Source of the DNA: CAVXEH01 sp963805305
Lineage (GTDB): Bacteria > Chloroflexota > Limnocylindria > QHBO01
Reading direction: 5' to 3'
DNA: 64,000 bases
Assembly (NCBI GenBank): GCA_963805305.1
Contig: CAWDTM010000008.1
Span: 372,001 to 436,000, forward strand
The notes beneath the pieces were generated by a model that made no database searches, was not told the origin of the DNA, and saw nothing but the letters and a program-made list of their open reading frames with translations. A program made the position numbers and the translations under genes. Positions 33,721 to 43,153 of this stretch are shown one piece after another. The number at the start of each line of letters is the position of its first letter. Positions within the stretch are counted from its first letter, which is position 1.

Positions 33721-35205
33721 ATGGCCGTGAGCACCCGTTACGAGACGATCATCGGGATCGAGGTCCACGCCCAGCTGCGGACCGCCTCGAAGATGTTCTG
33801 CTCCTGCCCGACGTCGGCGCCCGTGGGGGAAGCGGACGAGCCGAACACCCGGGTCTGCCCCGTCTGCATGGCCCTGCCGGGAACGCTGCCGGTCATCAAC
33901 CGCCGCGCCGTCGAGCTCGTGATCCTGACCGGCCTCGCGCTGGGATGCCACGTGGAGACCGAGGCCGTCCGCTTCGAGCGCAAGAACTACTTCTACCCCG
34001 ATCTCCCGAAGGGCTACCAGATCAGTCAGTACGCGCTGCCGCTCGCGAGTCGCGGACGGCTGGCCGTGCCGGTCGCCTCCGAGGATGCGGAGGTGATGGT
34101 GGGTATCACCCGCGCCCACCTCGAGGAGGACACCGCCCGCCTCATGCACGGCGGCCGGGGCTATACGCTCGTCGACTTCAACCGAGCCGGGATCCCGCTC
34201 ATGGAGATCGTCACGGAGCCGGAAATCCGGTCGCCGGCACAGGCGCGCGCCTACGGGGAGACGCTGCGTGACATCCTCCGCTACATCGGTGCGTCGAACG
34301 CCGACATGGAGGCGGGGAGCATGCGCATCGAGGGGAACGTCTCGATTCGGCCGGTGGGGTCCGACATGTTCGGGACCAAGGTGGAGGTCAAGAACCTCAA
34401 CTCGTTCCGGTCGCTGGAACGGGCCATGGAGTTTGAGGTCGATCGCCACACCGCGGCGCTCGACCGGGGCCAGCGCCTCTTCCAGGAGACGCGCGGCTGG
34501 GACGAGACGAACGGGCACACCATCCCGCAGCGCTCAAAGGAGGAGGCGAACGACTACCGGTACTTCCCCGAACCCGACCTCCCTCCGCTGCGACCCTCCC
34601 AGGCATGGGTCGACGAGATTCACCGCGGGCTCCCGGAGCTGCCGGCGGCGCGCCGCGAGCGATTGGAGCGCGAGCTGGGCCTGTCGCCGTACGACGCGGG
34701 CGTCCTCACCGCCGACGTGGCCCTGGCGGACTACTTCGAGGATGCGGTCGCTGCCGGAGCGAGCGCCGCAGGAACGGCGAACTGGGTCACCGGCGAGTTC
34801 TCGCGGCTCCTCAACCAGCATGCCGCAGAGGGGCTCCGAGCCTCCGGTGTGGCTCTCCCCCCTGCGCGCTTCGCGGAGCTCGTTGCAGACGTCGAGGCGG
34901 GCAGGGTCTCAGGCACGAACGCCAAGGCGGTCCTCTCCCGCGTCTTCGAATCGGGCGAGTCACCGCGGGCCGTCATCGAGGCCGAGGGCCTGTCCCAGGT
35001 GAGCGACAGCGGCTACATCGCCGACGCGGTGGCTGCGGTCATCGGCGAGCACGCCTCGCAGGTGGCGGAGTTTCGCGGCGGCAAGCAGCAGATCTACGGG
35101 TTCCTGGTGGGGCAGGTGATGAAACGCACCGCCGGCCGTGCCGACGCGAAGCTGGTCAACGCCGAGCTCCGGCGCCAGCTGGCAGAGGAGGATACGGAGA
35201 CGTGA
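33721..35205 (+). CDS. gatB: Glutamyl-/aspartyl-tRNA amidotransferase subunit B
   Basis: 494 residues. YETIIGIEVHAQLRTASKMFC, VCPVCMALPGTLPV, the kinase-like domain with IEGNVSIRP and KVEVKNLNSFRSLERA, and the C-terminal YqeY-like tail domain (GKQQIYGFLVGQVMKRT) are all present. It phosphorylates and amidates Glu-tRNA(Gln) or Asp-tRNA(Asn) with GatA-derived ammonia. Separated from gatCA. Its stop overlaps the following methyltransferase start in GTGA. Confidence 0.96.
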   Translation: MAVSTRYETIIGIEVHAQLRTASKMFCSCPTSAPVGEADEPNTRVCPVCMALPGTLPVINRRAVELVILTGLALGCHVETEAVRFERKNYFYPDLPKGYQISQYALPLASRGRLAVPVASEDAEVMVGITRAHLEEDTARLMHGGRGYTLVDFNRAGIPLMEIVTEPEIRSPAQARAYGETLRDILRYIGASNADMEAGSMRIEGNVSIRPVGSDMFGTKVEVKNLNSFRSLERAMEFEVDRHTAALDRGQRLFQETRGWDETNGHTIPQRSKEEANDYRYFPEPDLPPLRPSQAWVDEIHRGLPELPAARRERLERELGLSPYDAGVLTADVALADYFEDAVAAGASAAGTANWVTGEFSRLLNQHAAEGLRASGVALPPARFAELVADVEAGRVSGTNAKAVLSRVFESGESPRAVIEAEGLSQVSDSGYIADAVAAVIGEHASQVAEFRGGKQQIYGFLVGQVMKRTAGRADAKLVNAELRRQLAEEDTET

Positions 35206-35960
35206 CCACACAGACGGGCGAGCAGGCCCGTGAGGAGATCCGGCGCTGGTGGGACGAGGACGCCCATGTCTACGACGACGTTCCGAACCACGCACTCTCC
35301 GACCCCGTCGAGGCGGCCGCCTGGCGTGCCGCCCTGCTGCGGCTGCTGCCGCCGCCCGGGGCGCGCGTGCTCGATGCCGGTGCGGGCACCGGCGCGATCT
35401 CCCTCCTGCTGGCGGAGCTCGGCTACCAGGTCACGGCCCTGGATCTCTCGGAGCAGATGCTCGACCGCGCGCGGCGCAAGGCCGAGTCGCGGGGCGTGGA
35501 GCTCGCGTTTGTGATCGGCCCGGTCGAGGAGCCTCCTGCCGGTCCCTTCGACGCCGTCGTCGAGCGCCATGTCCTGTGGACGACCCTCGATCCCGGATCC
35601 GCGCTTTCCGCCTGGCGGCGCGTGGCCCCCGGTGGTCGGCTGGTCCTGCTCGAAGGGCTCTGGAGCAGCGACAGCGTCGTGGACCGGGCCCGGTCGATGC
35701 TCGCAGATCGGGTCCGCGCGGCCCGCGGGGACCATCACGGTGGGCACCACGGTGAGTACGATCCCGAGCTCCTCGATCGGCTCCCGCTCGCGCGACAGCG
35801 GTCGCTCCGCCCGCTCCTGCGGTACGTCCACGACGCCGGATGGGGTGCCGTCCGCCTGGAGCGGCTGCGCGACGTCGAGTGGGTGCGCCAGATGGCCGCG
35901 GGACAGGTGCTGGGGACCCTCCAGGCAGCGCCGCAGTTCGCGGTCGTCGCCGACGACTGA
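35202..35960 (+). CDS. Class I SAM-dependent methyltransferase
   Basis: 252 residues. Motif I is VLDAGAGTGAISLLLAELGY, then VTALDLSEQMLDRA and a post-I loop. A His/Gly-rich turn (HHGGHHGEYDPE) lies at about residues 178-189. GTGA overlap with gatB implies co-translation, although a link to tRNA amidation is not evident. Substrate unknown. Confidence 0.85.
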   Translation: MTTQTGEQAREEIRRWWDEDAHVYDDVPNHALSDPVEAAAWRAALLRLLPPPGARVLDAGAGTGAISLLLAELGYQVTALDLSEQMLDRARRKAESRGVELAFVIGPVEEPPAGPFDAVVERHVLWTTLDPGSALSAWRRVAPGGRLVLLEGLWSSDSVVDRARSMLADRVRAARGDHHGGHHGEYDPELLDRLPLARQRSLRPLLRYVHDAGWGAVRLERLRDVEWVRQMAAGQVLGTLQAAPQFAVVADD

Positions 35961-36031
35961 GCGGGGCTGATCCGGTCCGGAGCGCGCGAGCCCTCCGGCA
36001 CTGCCGCAGCGCGCAGAGACCGCTGGTGCCG

Positions 36032-37729
36032 TCAGGAGCCCAGGGAGATCCCCAGGTCGCCGGCCACTGCCCCGCGCAGCGTGGCGAGCGGAAGCGCGCC
36101 GTGTCCCAGCAGCGCGTCGTGGAAGGCACGGAGGTCGAACGCGGTACCGAGCGTCGCGGCCGCGTCCGCGCGCAGCCGCCGCAGCTCGAGCTGGCCAACC
36201 TTGTAGGCAAGCGCCTGGCCGGGCCAGCCGAGGTATCGGTCCACCTCGTTCGTGATGTTGTTCACGGCAAGCGCCGAATGCTCCGTCATGAAGCCGATGG
36301 CAGCCGCCCGTGACCAGCCGAGCGCGTGCATCCCGGTGTCGACGACCAGCCGGCAGGCGCGCCAGGCGTCGTAGCTGAGCATCCCGATTCGATCAAGGTC
36401 GGCGGTGTACAGGCCCATCTCGTCGGCGAGGCGCTCCGAGTAGAGGCCCCAGCCTTCGATGAACGCCGTCACCTCGGCGTGGCGGCGGAAGGCGGGAAGT
36501 CCGGTGAGCTCCTGGCCTATGGCGATCTGCAGGTGATGCCCCGGCACCGACTCGTGAAACGCGAGCGCCTCAGCCTCGTAGCGCGGGCGGGTTCCCGGCG
36601 CCGAGGTGTTCACGTAGTAGCGGCCCCGACGGCCGCCGTCCGCGGCCGGCTCCCGGTAGTACGCCACCGTGGAGTGCTCCTCCTCGTGGGGCGGCATCGC
36701 CACGACCTCGCACGGCGTGCGCGGGACCCGACCGAACCACGCGGGGACGGCCGCCTCCGCGGCACGCAGCGATCGCTCGGCGACCGCCATGAGCTCGTCA
36801 CCGCTGGCGAAGGTCAGCGCGGGGTCGGCGCGCAGCGCGGAAAGCGTGTCGGCGAGACTCGCCGTCCGGAGGACGCGCGCGCCGAGCTCGGCGATCTCAG
36901 CGTCGATGCGCTCGATCTCTGCCAGGCCGATGGCGTGAACCTGCGCGGTGGCCAGGTCCGTGGTCGTATGGGCCCGCGCCAGCCCCTCGTATCGGACGAC
37001 GCCGCCGGCGAGGTTCCCGATCCCGGCATGCGCCTCGTCGCGCGCCCTGGGGAGCGCCTCATCGGCGAGAAATGCCCGGTAGCGGGCAAACGCCGGTCGG
37101 ATCTCGTAGCTCACGACCTCGATCACCTCGTCGGCGAAGTGGCGGAACGCGGCATCCGACCACTCGGGGTGCGGTGCGCGGGTCGGCTCGCTGAGCGGCC
37201 ATTCAGGGACGGGTCGATCCAGCGTCTCGTCAATCTGGGCGATCACCCGTCCGACCGGGACGGCGATGGGGGAGAGGCCGTCCCTGAGGCCGGACCGCAA
37301 TCGGGCAATCGCCTGGTCGAGCCAGGGACCCATGGCACGCCAGCGAGACAGGAGGGCGACGCCATCGGCCTCCGTTCGCATCGGCTGCAGCGACGGGATG
37401 TTCAGGAAGCTGACCTGGGGCCCGCTCATGGCGTCAACCGTGTAGGACAGCGGGTCGGCGGCGAGCATCGTTCGATCCGATGCGACGGCATGCTTCAGGG
37501 AGGCGAGGGTCAGTCGGTCTTCGCCGGAGAAATTCGCAGGATCCACGGCCCCCACGCGATCGGCAAGGCCAGCCAGGCGGCCGTCCATCGCGTCGCGCTC
37601 AGCGTCGCTGACCGGTCCCAGCCGGTCCGAGTAGCGGTGGTCGCCCAGCGCCGTGCCCTGGACCGGGTTTGCGAGCAGGAACGCGTCCCAGTAGTCGTCC
37701 GCCAGCTCGGCGAGGTTGCGGTTCGGCAT
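36032..37729 (-). CDS. DUF885-family metallopeptidase-like protein
   Basis: 565 residues. The zinc motif region reads ALAFHESVPGHHLQIAIGQ (HExxxGHH type), with a downstream Glu in FIEGWGLYSERLADE: the DUF885 layout, a thermolysin-like carboxypeptidase group. There is no signal peptide, so it is probably cytoplasmic. The start has a leaderless -10. A second, unrelated metallopeptidase lies on the other side of the HisN gene. Confidence 0.88.
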   Translation of the reverse strand: MPNRNLAELADDYWDAFLLANPVQGTALGDHRYSDRLGPVSDAERDAMDGRLAGLADRVGAVDPANFSGEDRLTLASLKHAVASDRTMLAADPLSYTVDAMSGPQVSFLNIPSLQPMRTEADGVALLSRWRAMGPWLDQAIARLRSGLRDGLSPIAVPVGRVIAQIDETLDRPVPEWPLSEPTRAPHPEWSDAAFRHFADEVIEVVSYEIRPAFARYRAFLADEALPRARDEAHAGIGNLAGGVVRYEGLARAHTTTDLATAQVHAIGLAEIERIDAEIAELGARVLRTASLADTLSALRADPALTFASGDELMAVAERSLRAAEAAVPAWFGRVPRTPCEVVAMPPHEEEHSTVAYYREPAADGGRRGRYYVNTSAPGTRPRYEAEALAFHESVPGHHLQIAIGQELTGLPAFRRHAEVTAFIEGWGLYSERLADEMGLYTADLDRIGMLSYDAWRACRLVVDTGMHALGWSRAAAIGFMTEHSALAVNNITNEVDRYLGWPGQALAYKVGQLELRRLRADAAATLGTAFDLRAFHDALLGHGALPLATLRGAVAGDLGISLGS

Positions 37730-37735
37730 ACCGCC

Positions 37736-37741
37736 ATGCTA
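37736..37741 (-). promoter_or_regulatory. Leaderless -10 for the DUF885 gene
   Basis: TAGCAT on the minus strand, 6 nt before the ATG at 37729. It covers the first possible plus-strand start of the divergent hisN gene. Confidence 0.5.
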
Positions 37742-37747
37742 CGCATC

Positions 37748-38542
37748 GTGCAAGACTGGCGCGTGCCCGACAGGCCCGTGGACCTCCTCGCCTTCGCCCA
37801 CGAGCTGGCCGACGCGAGCGATCCCATTGCGTTCGGCCACTTCCGCGGCGAGCTGACGGTCACCGCGAAGCGCGACCGGACGCTCGTGACCCAGGCCGAT
37901 ACCGGCGTCGAGGCGCTCCTGCGCGACCGGATCGCAGCGACGTTCCCGACACACGGGGTCCTTGGAGAGGAGCTCGGCAGCGAGGCGGGAGACGGGGAGA
38001 CGCGATGGATCATCGATCCCATTGACGGGACGCACAACTTCGTCCGCGGGATCCCCATCTGGGCGACGCTTCTGGCGGTGGAGCGTGCCGGCGCGCTGGT
38101 TGCGGCGGTTGTTTCGGCCCCGGCGCTGGGCCAGCGCTGGTCGGCCAGCGCGGGCGGCGGGGCGACGACCCGGGCTGCCGAGGGGGAGCGCCCGATCCAT
38201 GTGTCGGGCATACCGGACCTCGCCTCGGCGCAGATCGTGTTCTCGACCCTGCGCTCGCTGGACGCGGCCGGGCGGGGCGACGGGCTCCGGCGGCTCGTCG
38301 CCGAGTCGTGGCGCGACCGCGGCTTCGGCGACTTCTGGGGCTACATGCTTGTTGCCCAGGGGTCGGCGGAGGCGATGGTCGAGGTCGGGCCCACGCTGTG
38401 GGATCTGGCCGCGCCGGCGCTCGTGGTGCGCGAAGCGGGAGGGCGAATGACGGATTTCGGCGATGTCCCGTCCTGCACCGGCCCGGAGGTCGTCGCGAGC
38501 AACGGCACGCTGCACGCCGCGGTGCTCGCAGCGCTCCGCTGA
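37748..38542 (+). CDS. hisN: Inositol-monophosphatase-fold protein, probable histidinol-phosphatase HisN
   Basis: 264 residues from the chosen start. Metal sites: GVLGEELGSE (Glu), WIIDPIDGTHNF (Asp-Pro-Ile-Asp-Gly) and LWDLAAPALVVREAGG (Asp). FGDFWGYMLVAQG is characteristic of the HisN branch, which dephosphorylates histidinol phosphate. The start is unclear: ATG 37736 and GTGs at 37748, 37763 and 37778 are all in frame before LLAFAHELAD. The longer open frame upstream is antisense to DUF885. Confidence 0.85.
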   Translation: MQDWRVPDRPVDLLAFAHELADASDPIAFGHFRGELTVTAKRDRTLVTQADTGVEALLRDRIAATFPTHGVLGEELGSEAGDGETRWIIDPIDGTHNFVRGIPIWATLLAVERAGALVAAVVSAPALGQRWSASAGGGATTRAAEGERPIHVSGIPDLASAQIVFSTLRSLDAAGRGDGLRRLVAESWRDRGFGDFWGYMLVAQGSAEAMVEVGPTLWDLAAPALVVREAGGRMTDFGDVPSCTGPEVVASNGTLHAAVLAALR

Positions 38543-38586
38543 TCGGCAGGCATTGCACGCGTCCGCCCCCGTGGGCGCGGCAACGG

Positions 38587-40548
38587 TCAGCCGGCGGTGA
38601 GGCCCTTGTATCGCAGCCAGGCCGCCGTGCTCGGCGCACGGCCCACGAATGCGGCGACCATGGCGTCCGCGCTCTGCGACCCGTTCGGTTCCAGGATTGC
38701 CCGGCGATAGGCCGACCCGACGGCGGGCGACAGGATCCCTTCCTGCTCGAAGCGGCTCCACATGTCGTCGCCGAGGGCCTCGGCCCACAGATACCCGTAG
38801 TAGCCCGCGTCGTAGCCGCTCATGAGATGGCCGAAGCTGGCCAGCATGCAGGTGCCCTCCGGGTACGTCAGCCGGGTCACCCGGAAATCGGCGCGCATGA
38901 TCGCATCGAGGTCGGGATCTGGGGCCCCGGCGTGCAGGTCGAGGTCGATGGTCCCGTAGTAGACCTGGATCGCGGCCTTGAGCCCGGCATTCAGGTTCCG
39001 GGCGGCGACCATCCGGGTGACCAGGTCCGCCGGGATCGGCTGCCCGGTCTCATGGTGGCGCGCGAAGCGCGAGAGGACGGCCGGCTCCCAGGTCCAGTGC
39101 TCCATGATCTGCGAGGGTGCCTCCACGAAGTCCCACTCCGTCTCGGCGCCCGAGAACCGAGCCGATTGCGCGCGCGTGAGGGACATGTGCAGGATGTGGC
39201 CGAATTCGTGGAAGAGCGTCTCCACCTCCTCGTGGCGGAGCAGCGCGGGCCGTCCGCCGCCGGGCGGGGTGACGTTCGCCACGATGGCGCTCACCGGACG
39301 CTGGTAGCTCCCGTCGGCCCGTCGGTGCCCGACCACGAGCGGGAACGCGGCCGCGTGCCCGAACTTGTCCGCTCGCGGGAACAGGTCCGTGTAGAAGTGG
39401 GCGAGCAGCTCGTCGCTTCCAGCGTCGCGGATCTCGTAGAGCTCCACGCTGGGATGCCAGGCGCGTGGCTCCTCAACGCGCCGGTATCGCAGGCCGAAGA
39501 CCTCACCGGTGATCGCGAAAAGCCCGTCAAGGACGTGGTCGAGGGGCAGATGCGCGCTCAGGAGGTCCGCGTCGACCCCGAAGGAGTCGCGGCGCTGTCT
39601 GAAGTCGCAGAAGCGCCAGTCCCAGGGCCCCACGTCATCGCCATCGCCGCCCCCGGGCAGCAACACCTGCATGGCGGCGACGTCACGAGCGGCGGCCCCT
39701 GACAGGGCAGGCAGGATCTCGTCGTAGAACGCACGCACGCGGTCCGGGTGGGCGGCCATCTTCACCTCGAGCGCGTGGTGGGCCCATGACGGCTCGCCGT
39801 GGATCTGCGCCATGCGATGGCGGAGGCGGATGGCCTCCTCGAGCAGCGGTCGATTCTCGGCGACCGCCCGGCTCCAGTACCGCTCGTGGAGATCGCGCCG
39901 GGCGGCGCGATCGGGCGACTGCTCCAGGAAGGGGACCATGTCGGGCGTGTCGAGACTGACCCGCCAGGTCCCCTCGCGGCTGCCGGGGGCGAGACGCTCC
40001 ACGTAGGCCACGGGCAGGCCGTCCAGCTGCGCCGGACCAACCTCGATCCCGTCGTCCCACTCGTTGACGTTTCGCCCGAACGCGACCTCCAGCTCCACGA
40101 GCCGATCCCGCAGCGACGCGAGCTCCTGGCGGCGCTCCGGCGCGAGCTCGTGCCCGGCCCGGCGGAAGTCGCGCTGCCAGAACTCGAGGAGGCGCCGCTG
40201 CTCGCCGTCGAGCGAACCCGCCTCGGGGGTGTCGGCGAAGGCTCGCACGGCCTCGTACAGGTCGCGGCGGAACGCGAGCCCGACCCGCCATTTCGTCAGC
40301 CGCTCGTCCGCGGCATGCCCGGCCGCGCGGATCTCCGCATCGGTGCTGACCTGGCCGAGGAACGCGCCGCGTCCGTAGGCGGTCGCCAGGCGGGCCCACG
40401 CGAGATCGATCGGTCGCAGGGTGGCATCGAACGATGGGTGGTCCGCCGACGCCGCGGCTGCGTCGATCAGCGCCACCGCCTCTCGAATCCCTTCGTCCGT
40501 TTCCGCACCGACGCTGTTCGCAGAGGCGGTCCGGTAGTCGTATGCCAT
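38587..40548 (-). CDS. M3-family oligoendopeptidase
   Basis: 653 residues of the thimet-oligopeptidase family. The zinc motif is ETLFHEFGHILHMSLTR, with the downstream Glu in ETEWDFVEAPSQIMEHW. It probably degrades short peptides in the cytoplasm; no signal peptide. Convergent with hisN, with 44 nt between stops. The start is fixed by a leaderless -10. Confidence 0.93.
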   Translation of the reverse strand: MAYDYRTASANSVGAETDEGIREAVALIDAAAASADHPSFDATLRPIDLAWARLATAYGRGAFLGQVSTDAEIRAAGHAADERLTKWRVGLAFRRDLYEAVRAFADTPEAGSLDGEQRRLLEFWQRDFRRAGHELAPERRQELASLRDRLVELEVAFGRNVNEWDDGIEVGPAQLDGLPVAYVERLAPGSREGTWRVSLDTPDMVPFLEQSPDRAARRDLHERYWSRAVAENRPLLEEAIRLRHRMAQIHGEPSWAHHALEVKMAAHPDRVRAFYDEILPALSGAAARDVAAMQVLLPGGGDGDDVGPWDWRFCDFRQRRDSFGVDADLLSAHLPLDHVLDGLFAITGEVFGLRYRRVEEPRAWHPSVELYEIRDAGSDELLAHFYTDLFPRADKFGHAAAFPLVVGHRRADGSYQRPVSAIVANVTPPGGGRPALLRHEEVETLFHEFGHILHMSLTRAQSARFSGAETEWDFVEAPSQIMEHWTWEPAVLSRFARHHETGQPIPADLVTRMVAARNLNAGLKAAIQVYYGTIDLDLHAGAPDPDLDAIMRADFRVTRLTYPEGTCMLASFGHLMSGYDAGYYGYLWAEALGDDMWSRFEQEGILSPAVGSAYRRAILEPNGSQSADAMVAAFVGRAPSTAAWLRYKGLTAG

Positions 40549-40554
40549 GGCCGC

Positions 40555-40560
40555 ATCCTA
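40555..40560 (-). promoter_or_regulatory. Leaderless -10 for the M3 peptidase
   Basis: TAGGAT on the minus strand, 6 nt before the ATG at 40548. Confidence 0.5.
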
Positions 40561-40624
40561 CGCGAGCCCGGTCCCACCGCGCGTCGAACTGCGGCGACCT
40601 CCGAGGCGGACTCCAGGACCGCGA

Positions 40625-41128
40625 TCAGCGCTCCTCGGCGAGGATCCGCTGCGTGGCGCGCTCGGTCGCGGCGGCCATGGCCTCCAACGCGGCGACCAGG
40701 GCGTCCTTGGGCAGCGAGAGCTCGTCGTAGATCGTGCGGACCGCCTGTGTGAAGACGGGCATCACGTCGCGCACGATCGCCTCACCGGCGGGAGAGAGGC
40801 TGAGAAGGATGCTGCGCCCGTCGTCAGGGTTCGGTCGGCGGATGAGGTGACCGCGCTCCGCCATGGTCCGCACGTAGTCGGCGGCGGTGGTGAGGGGCAT
40901 CCCGGTCGATCGTGCGAGCTGGGTGGGCGTCAGGCTGCGGGCCATGAAGACCGCGCTGTACACCCCGTACTCGTCGGACCGGATCGGAGCATCGCGCAGC
41001 GCGATCGCCAGCAGGGCGCGGACTCGCTGGGTCAGCACGAAGAGGGCGTACACCGCGTTGCGTGGTGCGGGGACCGCCTCCTCGGCTGGCGTCGGGGAGG
41101 GGTGCGTTTGGTCGCGGGTCTCGTGCAC
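40625..41128 (-). CDS. MarR-family transcriptional regulator
   Basis: 167 residues. The winged helix includes LTPTQLARSTGMPLTTAADYVRTMAERGHLIRR, then the wing DDGRSILLSLSPAG, with dimerisation helices on both sides. The N-terminal 20 residues are Pro/Glu-rich and may be disordered. GTG start with CACAAT 6 nt upstream. No obvious target beyond itself or the downstream peptidase. Confidence 0.88.
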   Translation of the reverse strand: MHETRDQTHPSPTPAEEAVPAPRNAVYALFVLTQRVRALLAIALRDAPIRSDEYGVYSAVFMARSLTPTQLARSTGMPLTTAADYVRTMAERGHLIRRPNPDDGRSILLSLSPAGEAIVRDVMPVFTQAVRTIYDELSLPKDALVAALEAMAAATERATQRILAEER

Positions 41129-41134
41129 GCGGTC

Positions 41135-41140
41135 ATTGTG
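41135..41140 (-). promoter_or_regulatory. -10 candidate for marR
   Basis: CACAAT on the minus strand, 6 nt before the GTG at 41128. It lacks the usual first T. Confidence 0.35.
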
Positions 41141-41294
41141 GGCAATCGGTCCGGGATGCGCACCGCGGTGCGGCAGTCGGGGCCGGGCCGACCCATGACG
41201 GCAGCCGTCAGCTATCGAGCGCTACGCTTGCGCAATCGCCCCCACAAGGAGGCGTGATTGGCGAGGTGGACGTGGCGACGGCCATAGGCCAGAC

Positions 41295-41780
41295 GTGAAG
41301 ACCCTCCTGACGGCGGACCAGACGATGGAGATCCTGCGCTCCACGGTGCCGCGCCTCGAGGAGCTCACTTCAGGCATCCCCGCAGGGGACCTTGTGACCG
41401 TCACGGACTACGGATGGTCGGTCAGCCAGCAGCTCGCGCACCTGCGCTCGTGCCAGGACATCCTGGGCGGGAACCTGCTACGGATCCTCCGTGAAGACCA
41501 CCCGGCCTGGAAGGGCCGGTCGCCTCGCAGCAACCAGGACCGGTACATGGACGCCCCGTTCGAGGCCGCCATCGGCGTCTTTCGCGACCAGCGGGCGGGG
41601 CTGCTCGAGGTGCTGGAATCCGCGCCGGCCCACGCTTGGGCGCGGACCGCCACCGTGACCGACATGGTTGGTCGGGTCTTCAAGTACACCACCCTCTACT
41701 ACGGCGACTGGATGGCCCGCCACGAGCGCAGCCACCTGCGGCACATGGCCCGGATTCTGCAGGAGCTCAGCGCGCGATGA
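41295..41780 (+). CDS. DinB-family protein
   Basis: 161 residues, four-helix DinB fold. Likely metal ligands are His in SQQLAHLRSCQDI and His in HERSHLRHMARIL. Third intact DinB-like gene in the window. GTG start; a TAGGCC lies only 4 nt upstream, so promoter assignment is doubtful. Its stop overlaps the start of a broken DinB gene (ATGA). Confidence 0.78.
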   Translation: MKTLLTADQTMEILRSTVPRLEELTSGIPAGDLVTVTDYGWSVSQQLAHLRSCQDILGGNLLRILREDHPAWKGRSPRSNQDRYMDAPFEAAIGVFRDQRAGLLEVLESAPAHAWARTATVTDMVGRVFKYTTLYYGDWMARHERSHLRHMARILQELSAR

Positions 41781-42085
41781 CCCCGTCGCCCGATCCGCTT
41801 CGGGTACCCGACCTGGCCGGCGCTCAACCGACATATCCGCGATGCGGTTGCGGTCCTCACGCCCGAGCAGCTCGGGATCGTGCCGGCCGTCGGCCGGTGG
41901 CCGATATGGGCCACCATCGGCCTTACCGCCTGCCAGCGCGTCTTCTTTCCGAGTGGGATCCCGGGCGGGTGCATACGCGTGGATTCGTGCTCGAGCGGGT
42001 GTTCAGCCACGACGTGTACCACGCTGCGGAGCTGAACGAGGCCCTCGGTCGCAACGGCCTGCCGCAGATCGAGATCTGGAGCTGA
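41777..42085 (+). pseudogene. DinB-family gene broken by frameshift and internal deletion
   Basis: From ATG 41777 the first nine codons (MTPSPDPLR) look genuine. Homology then continues one frame over from about 41804 (YPTWPALNRHIRDAVAVL, then LTPEQLGIVPAVGRWPIWAT, then ACQRVF). From about 41950 it returns to the first frame (WDPGRVHTRGFVLERVFSHD, YHAAELNEALG) and stops after PQIEIWS. An extra G near 41802 explains the first shift. Roughly 60 codons seem missing at the second junction compared with my recollection of the family length. It follows the intact DinB gene by ATGA overlap. Confidence 0.65.
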
Positions 42086-42130
42086 CGCCGGTCGGCGATC
42101 CCGCGCGCGGTCCGGGGGGCACGCGGTCGA

Positions 42131-43009
42131 TCAGCCGGTCGCCAGCACCTCGCGCAGCGTGGCCGCGAACGCGTCGGGCTTGCCCATGCCGCCGTACTCG
42201 CCGCCCAGGAATCCGTCGTGGCCGCCCGGGAAGGTGACGGGCACCTGCCCGAGCCGCTCCGCCACGACGCGGGCGCCCCGCCCAGCGATGGTCGTCGGCG
42301 TGTCCTCGCTGACGCCCAGCACCACGCGGGTCGGGGCAGCCCGGAGCGCGTCGAAGTCGTGCTCGTACGCGTTGCAGGTCACGATGTTCTGGCCAAGGAG
42401 CGGGTCGGTCCGCGACCCGTCGTCCTCGGTCGGCAGCCCGAACATGGCCGGGTCGGGCGCCGGCCGCTGCGCGTAGTCGGCCGGCAGAGGTCCGTCGAAG
42501 CTCACGAGCGCAATGAACTTCGCCATGGCCGGCCCGAAGCCCGCGCGGCGGTAGGTGTCCTGGACGTCGCGGCAGGCGTCGACGACCAGCTCGTGGTCAG
42601 GGAGGGCGCTGGACGCGGGGGGCTCGTGCGCGACGAGGGTATGGACATCCTCGGGATGGGCCGCGACCAGCGCAAGGGCGTTCACCGCACCACCGCTGCT
42701 GGCGAACAGGTCGACCGGACCACGGTCGACTGCCGCGATCAGCCGATGCAGGTCGTCGGCGTGCTCGTCCGGGGTCGACTCGCCGGTCGGATCTGCCTTC
42801 GTGCTGCGCTCCGCGCCTCGCGGGTCGTAGGTGATGACGGTGCGATCGGCAAAATGCGCGGCCAGGGTCACGAATCCCGCCGCTCCCATGGGTGAGCCGA
42901 TGATCAGCAGTGCCCGTTCCGGGCTACGTTCGCTTCCCCGGAGGTCATACGTGAGGACCGCCCCGGGTACCTCCAGGGTGTGGGTCGTCTTGTCGATGGT
43001 CGCGGTCAT
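42131..43009 (-). CDS. Alpha/beta-hydrolase
   Basis: 292 residues. The nucleophile elbow is ASSGGAVNALA; the C-terminal His is in FPGGHDGFLGGEYGG; RTVITYDPRGAERS is the strand before the elbow. Resembles small hydrolases often found beside ArsR/TetR regulators. A Shine-Dalgarno AGGAGAAGG stands close to the ATG. The 144-bp gap upstream (43010-43153) holds no gene. Confidence 0.85.
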   Translation of the reverse strand: MTATIDKTTHTLEVPGAVLTYDLRGSERSPERALLIIGSPMGAAGFVTLAAHFADRTVITYDPRGAERSTKADPTGESTPDEHADDLHRLIAAVDRGPVDLFASSGGAVNALALVAAHPEDVHTLVAHEPPASSALPDHELVVDACRDVQDTYRRAGFGPAMAKFIALVSFDGPLPADYAQRPAPDPAMFGLPTEDDGSRTDPLLGQNIVTCNAYEHDFDALRAAPTRVVLGVSEDTPTTIAGRGARVVAERLGQVPVTFPGGHDGFLGGEYGGMGKPDAFAATLREVLATG

Positions 43010-43153
43010 GTCCTTCTCCTCGGATGTTCGTTCCCGTCCGTTGGACGACGTGTTCGTGCGGGACTCATCGGTTCGTCAGTGCCCGGCCACGACAATCGGA
43101 GATGGTCTCGATCCGCCCCGTGATGTATCCGTCGAGCGATACGCTCGCTCCGG

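Noticed and set aside
36326..37735. Plus-strand open frame running into hisN
   Set aside because: It is the reverse strand of the DUF885 gene, a result of high GC content; no homology before LLAFAHELAD.
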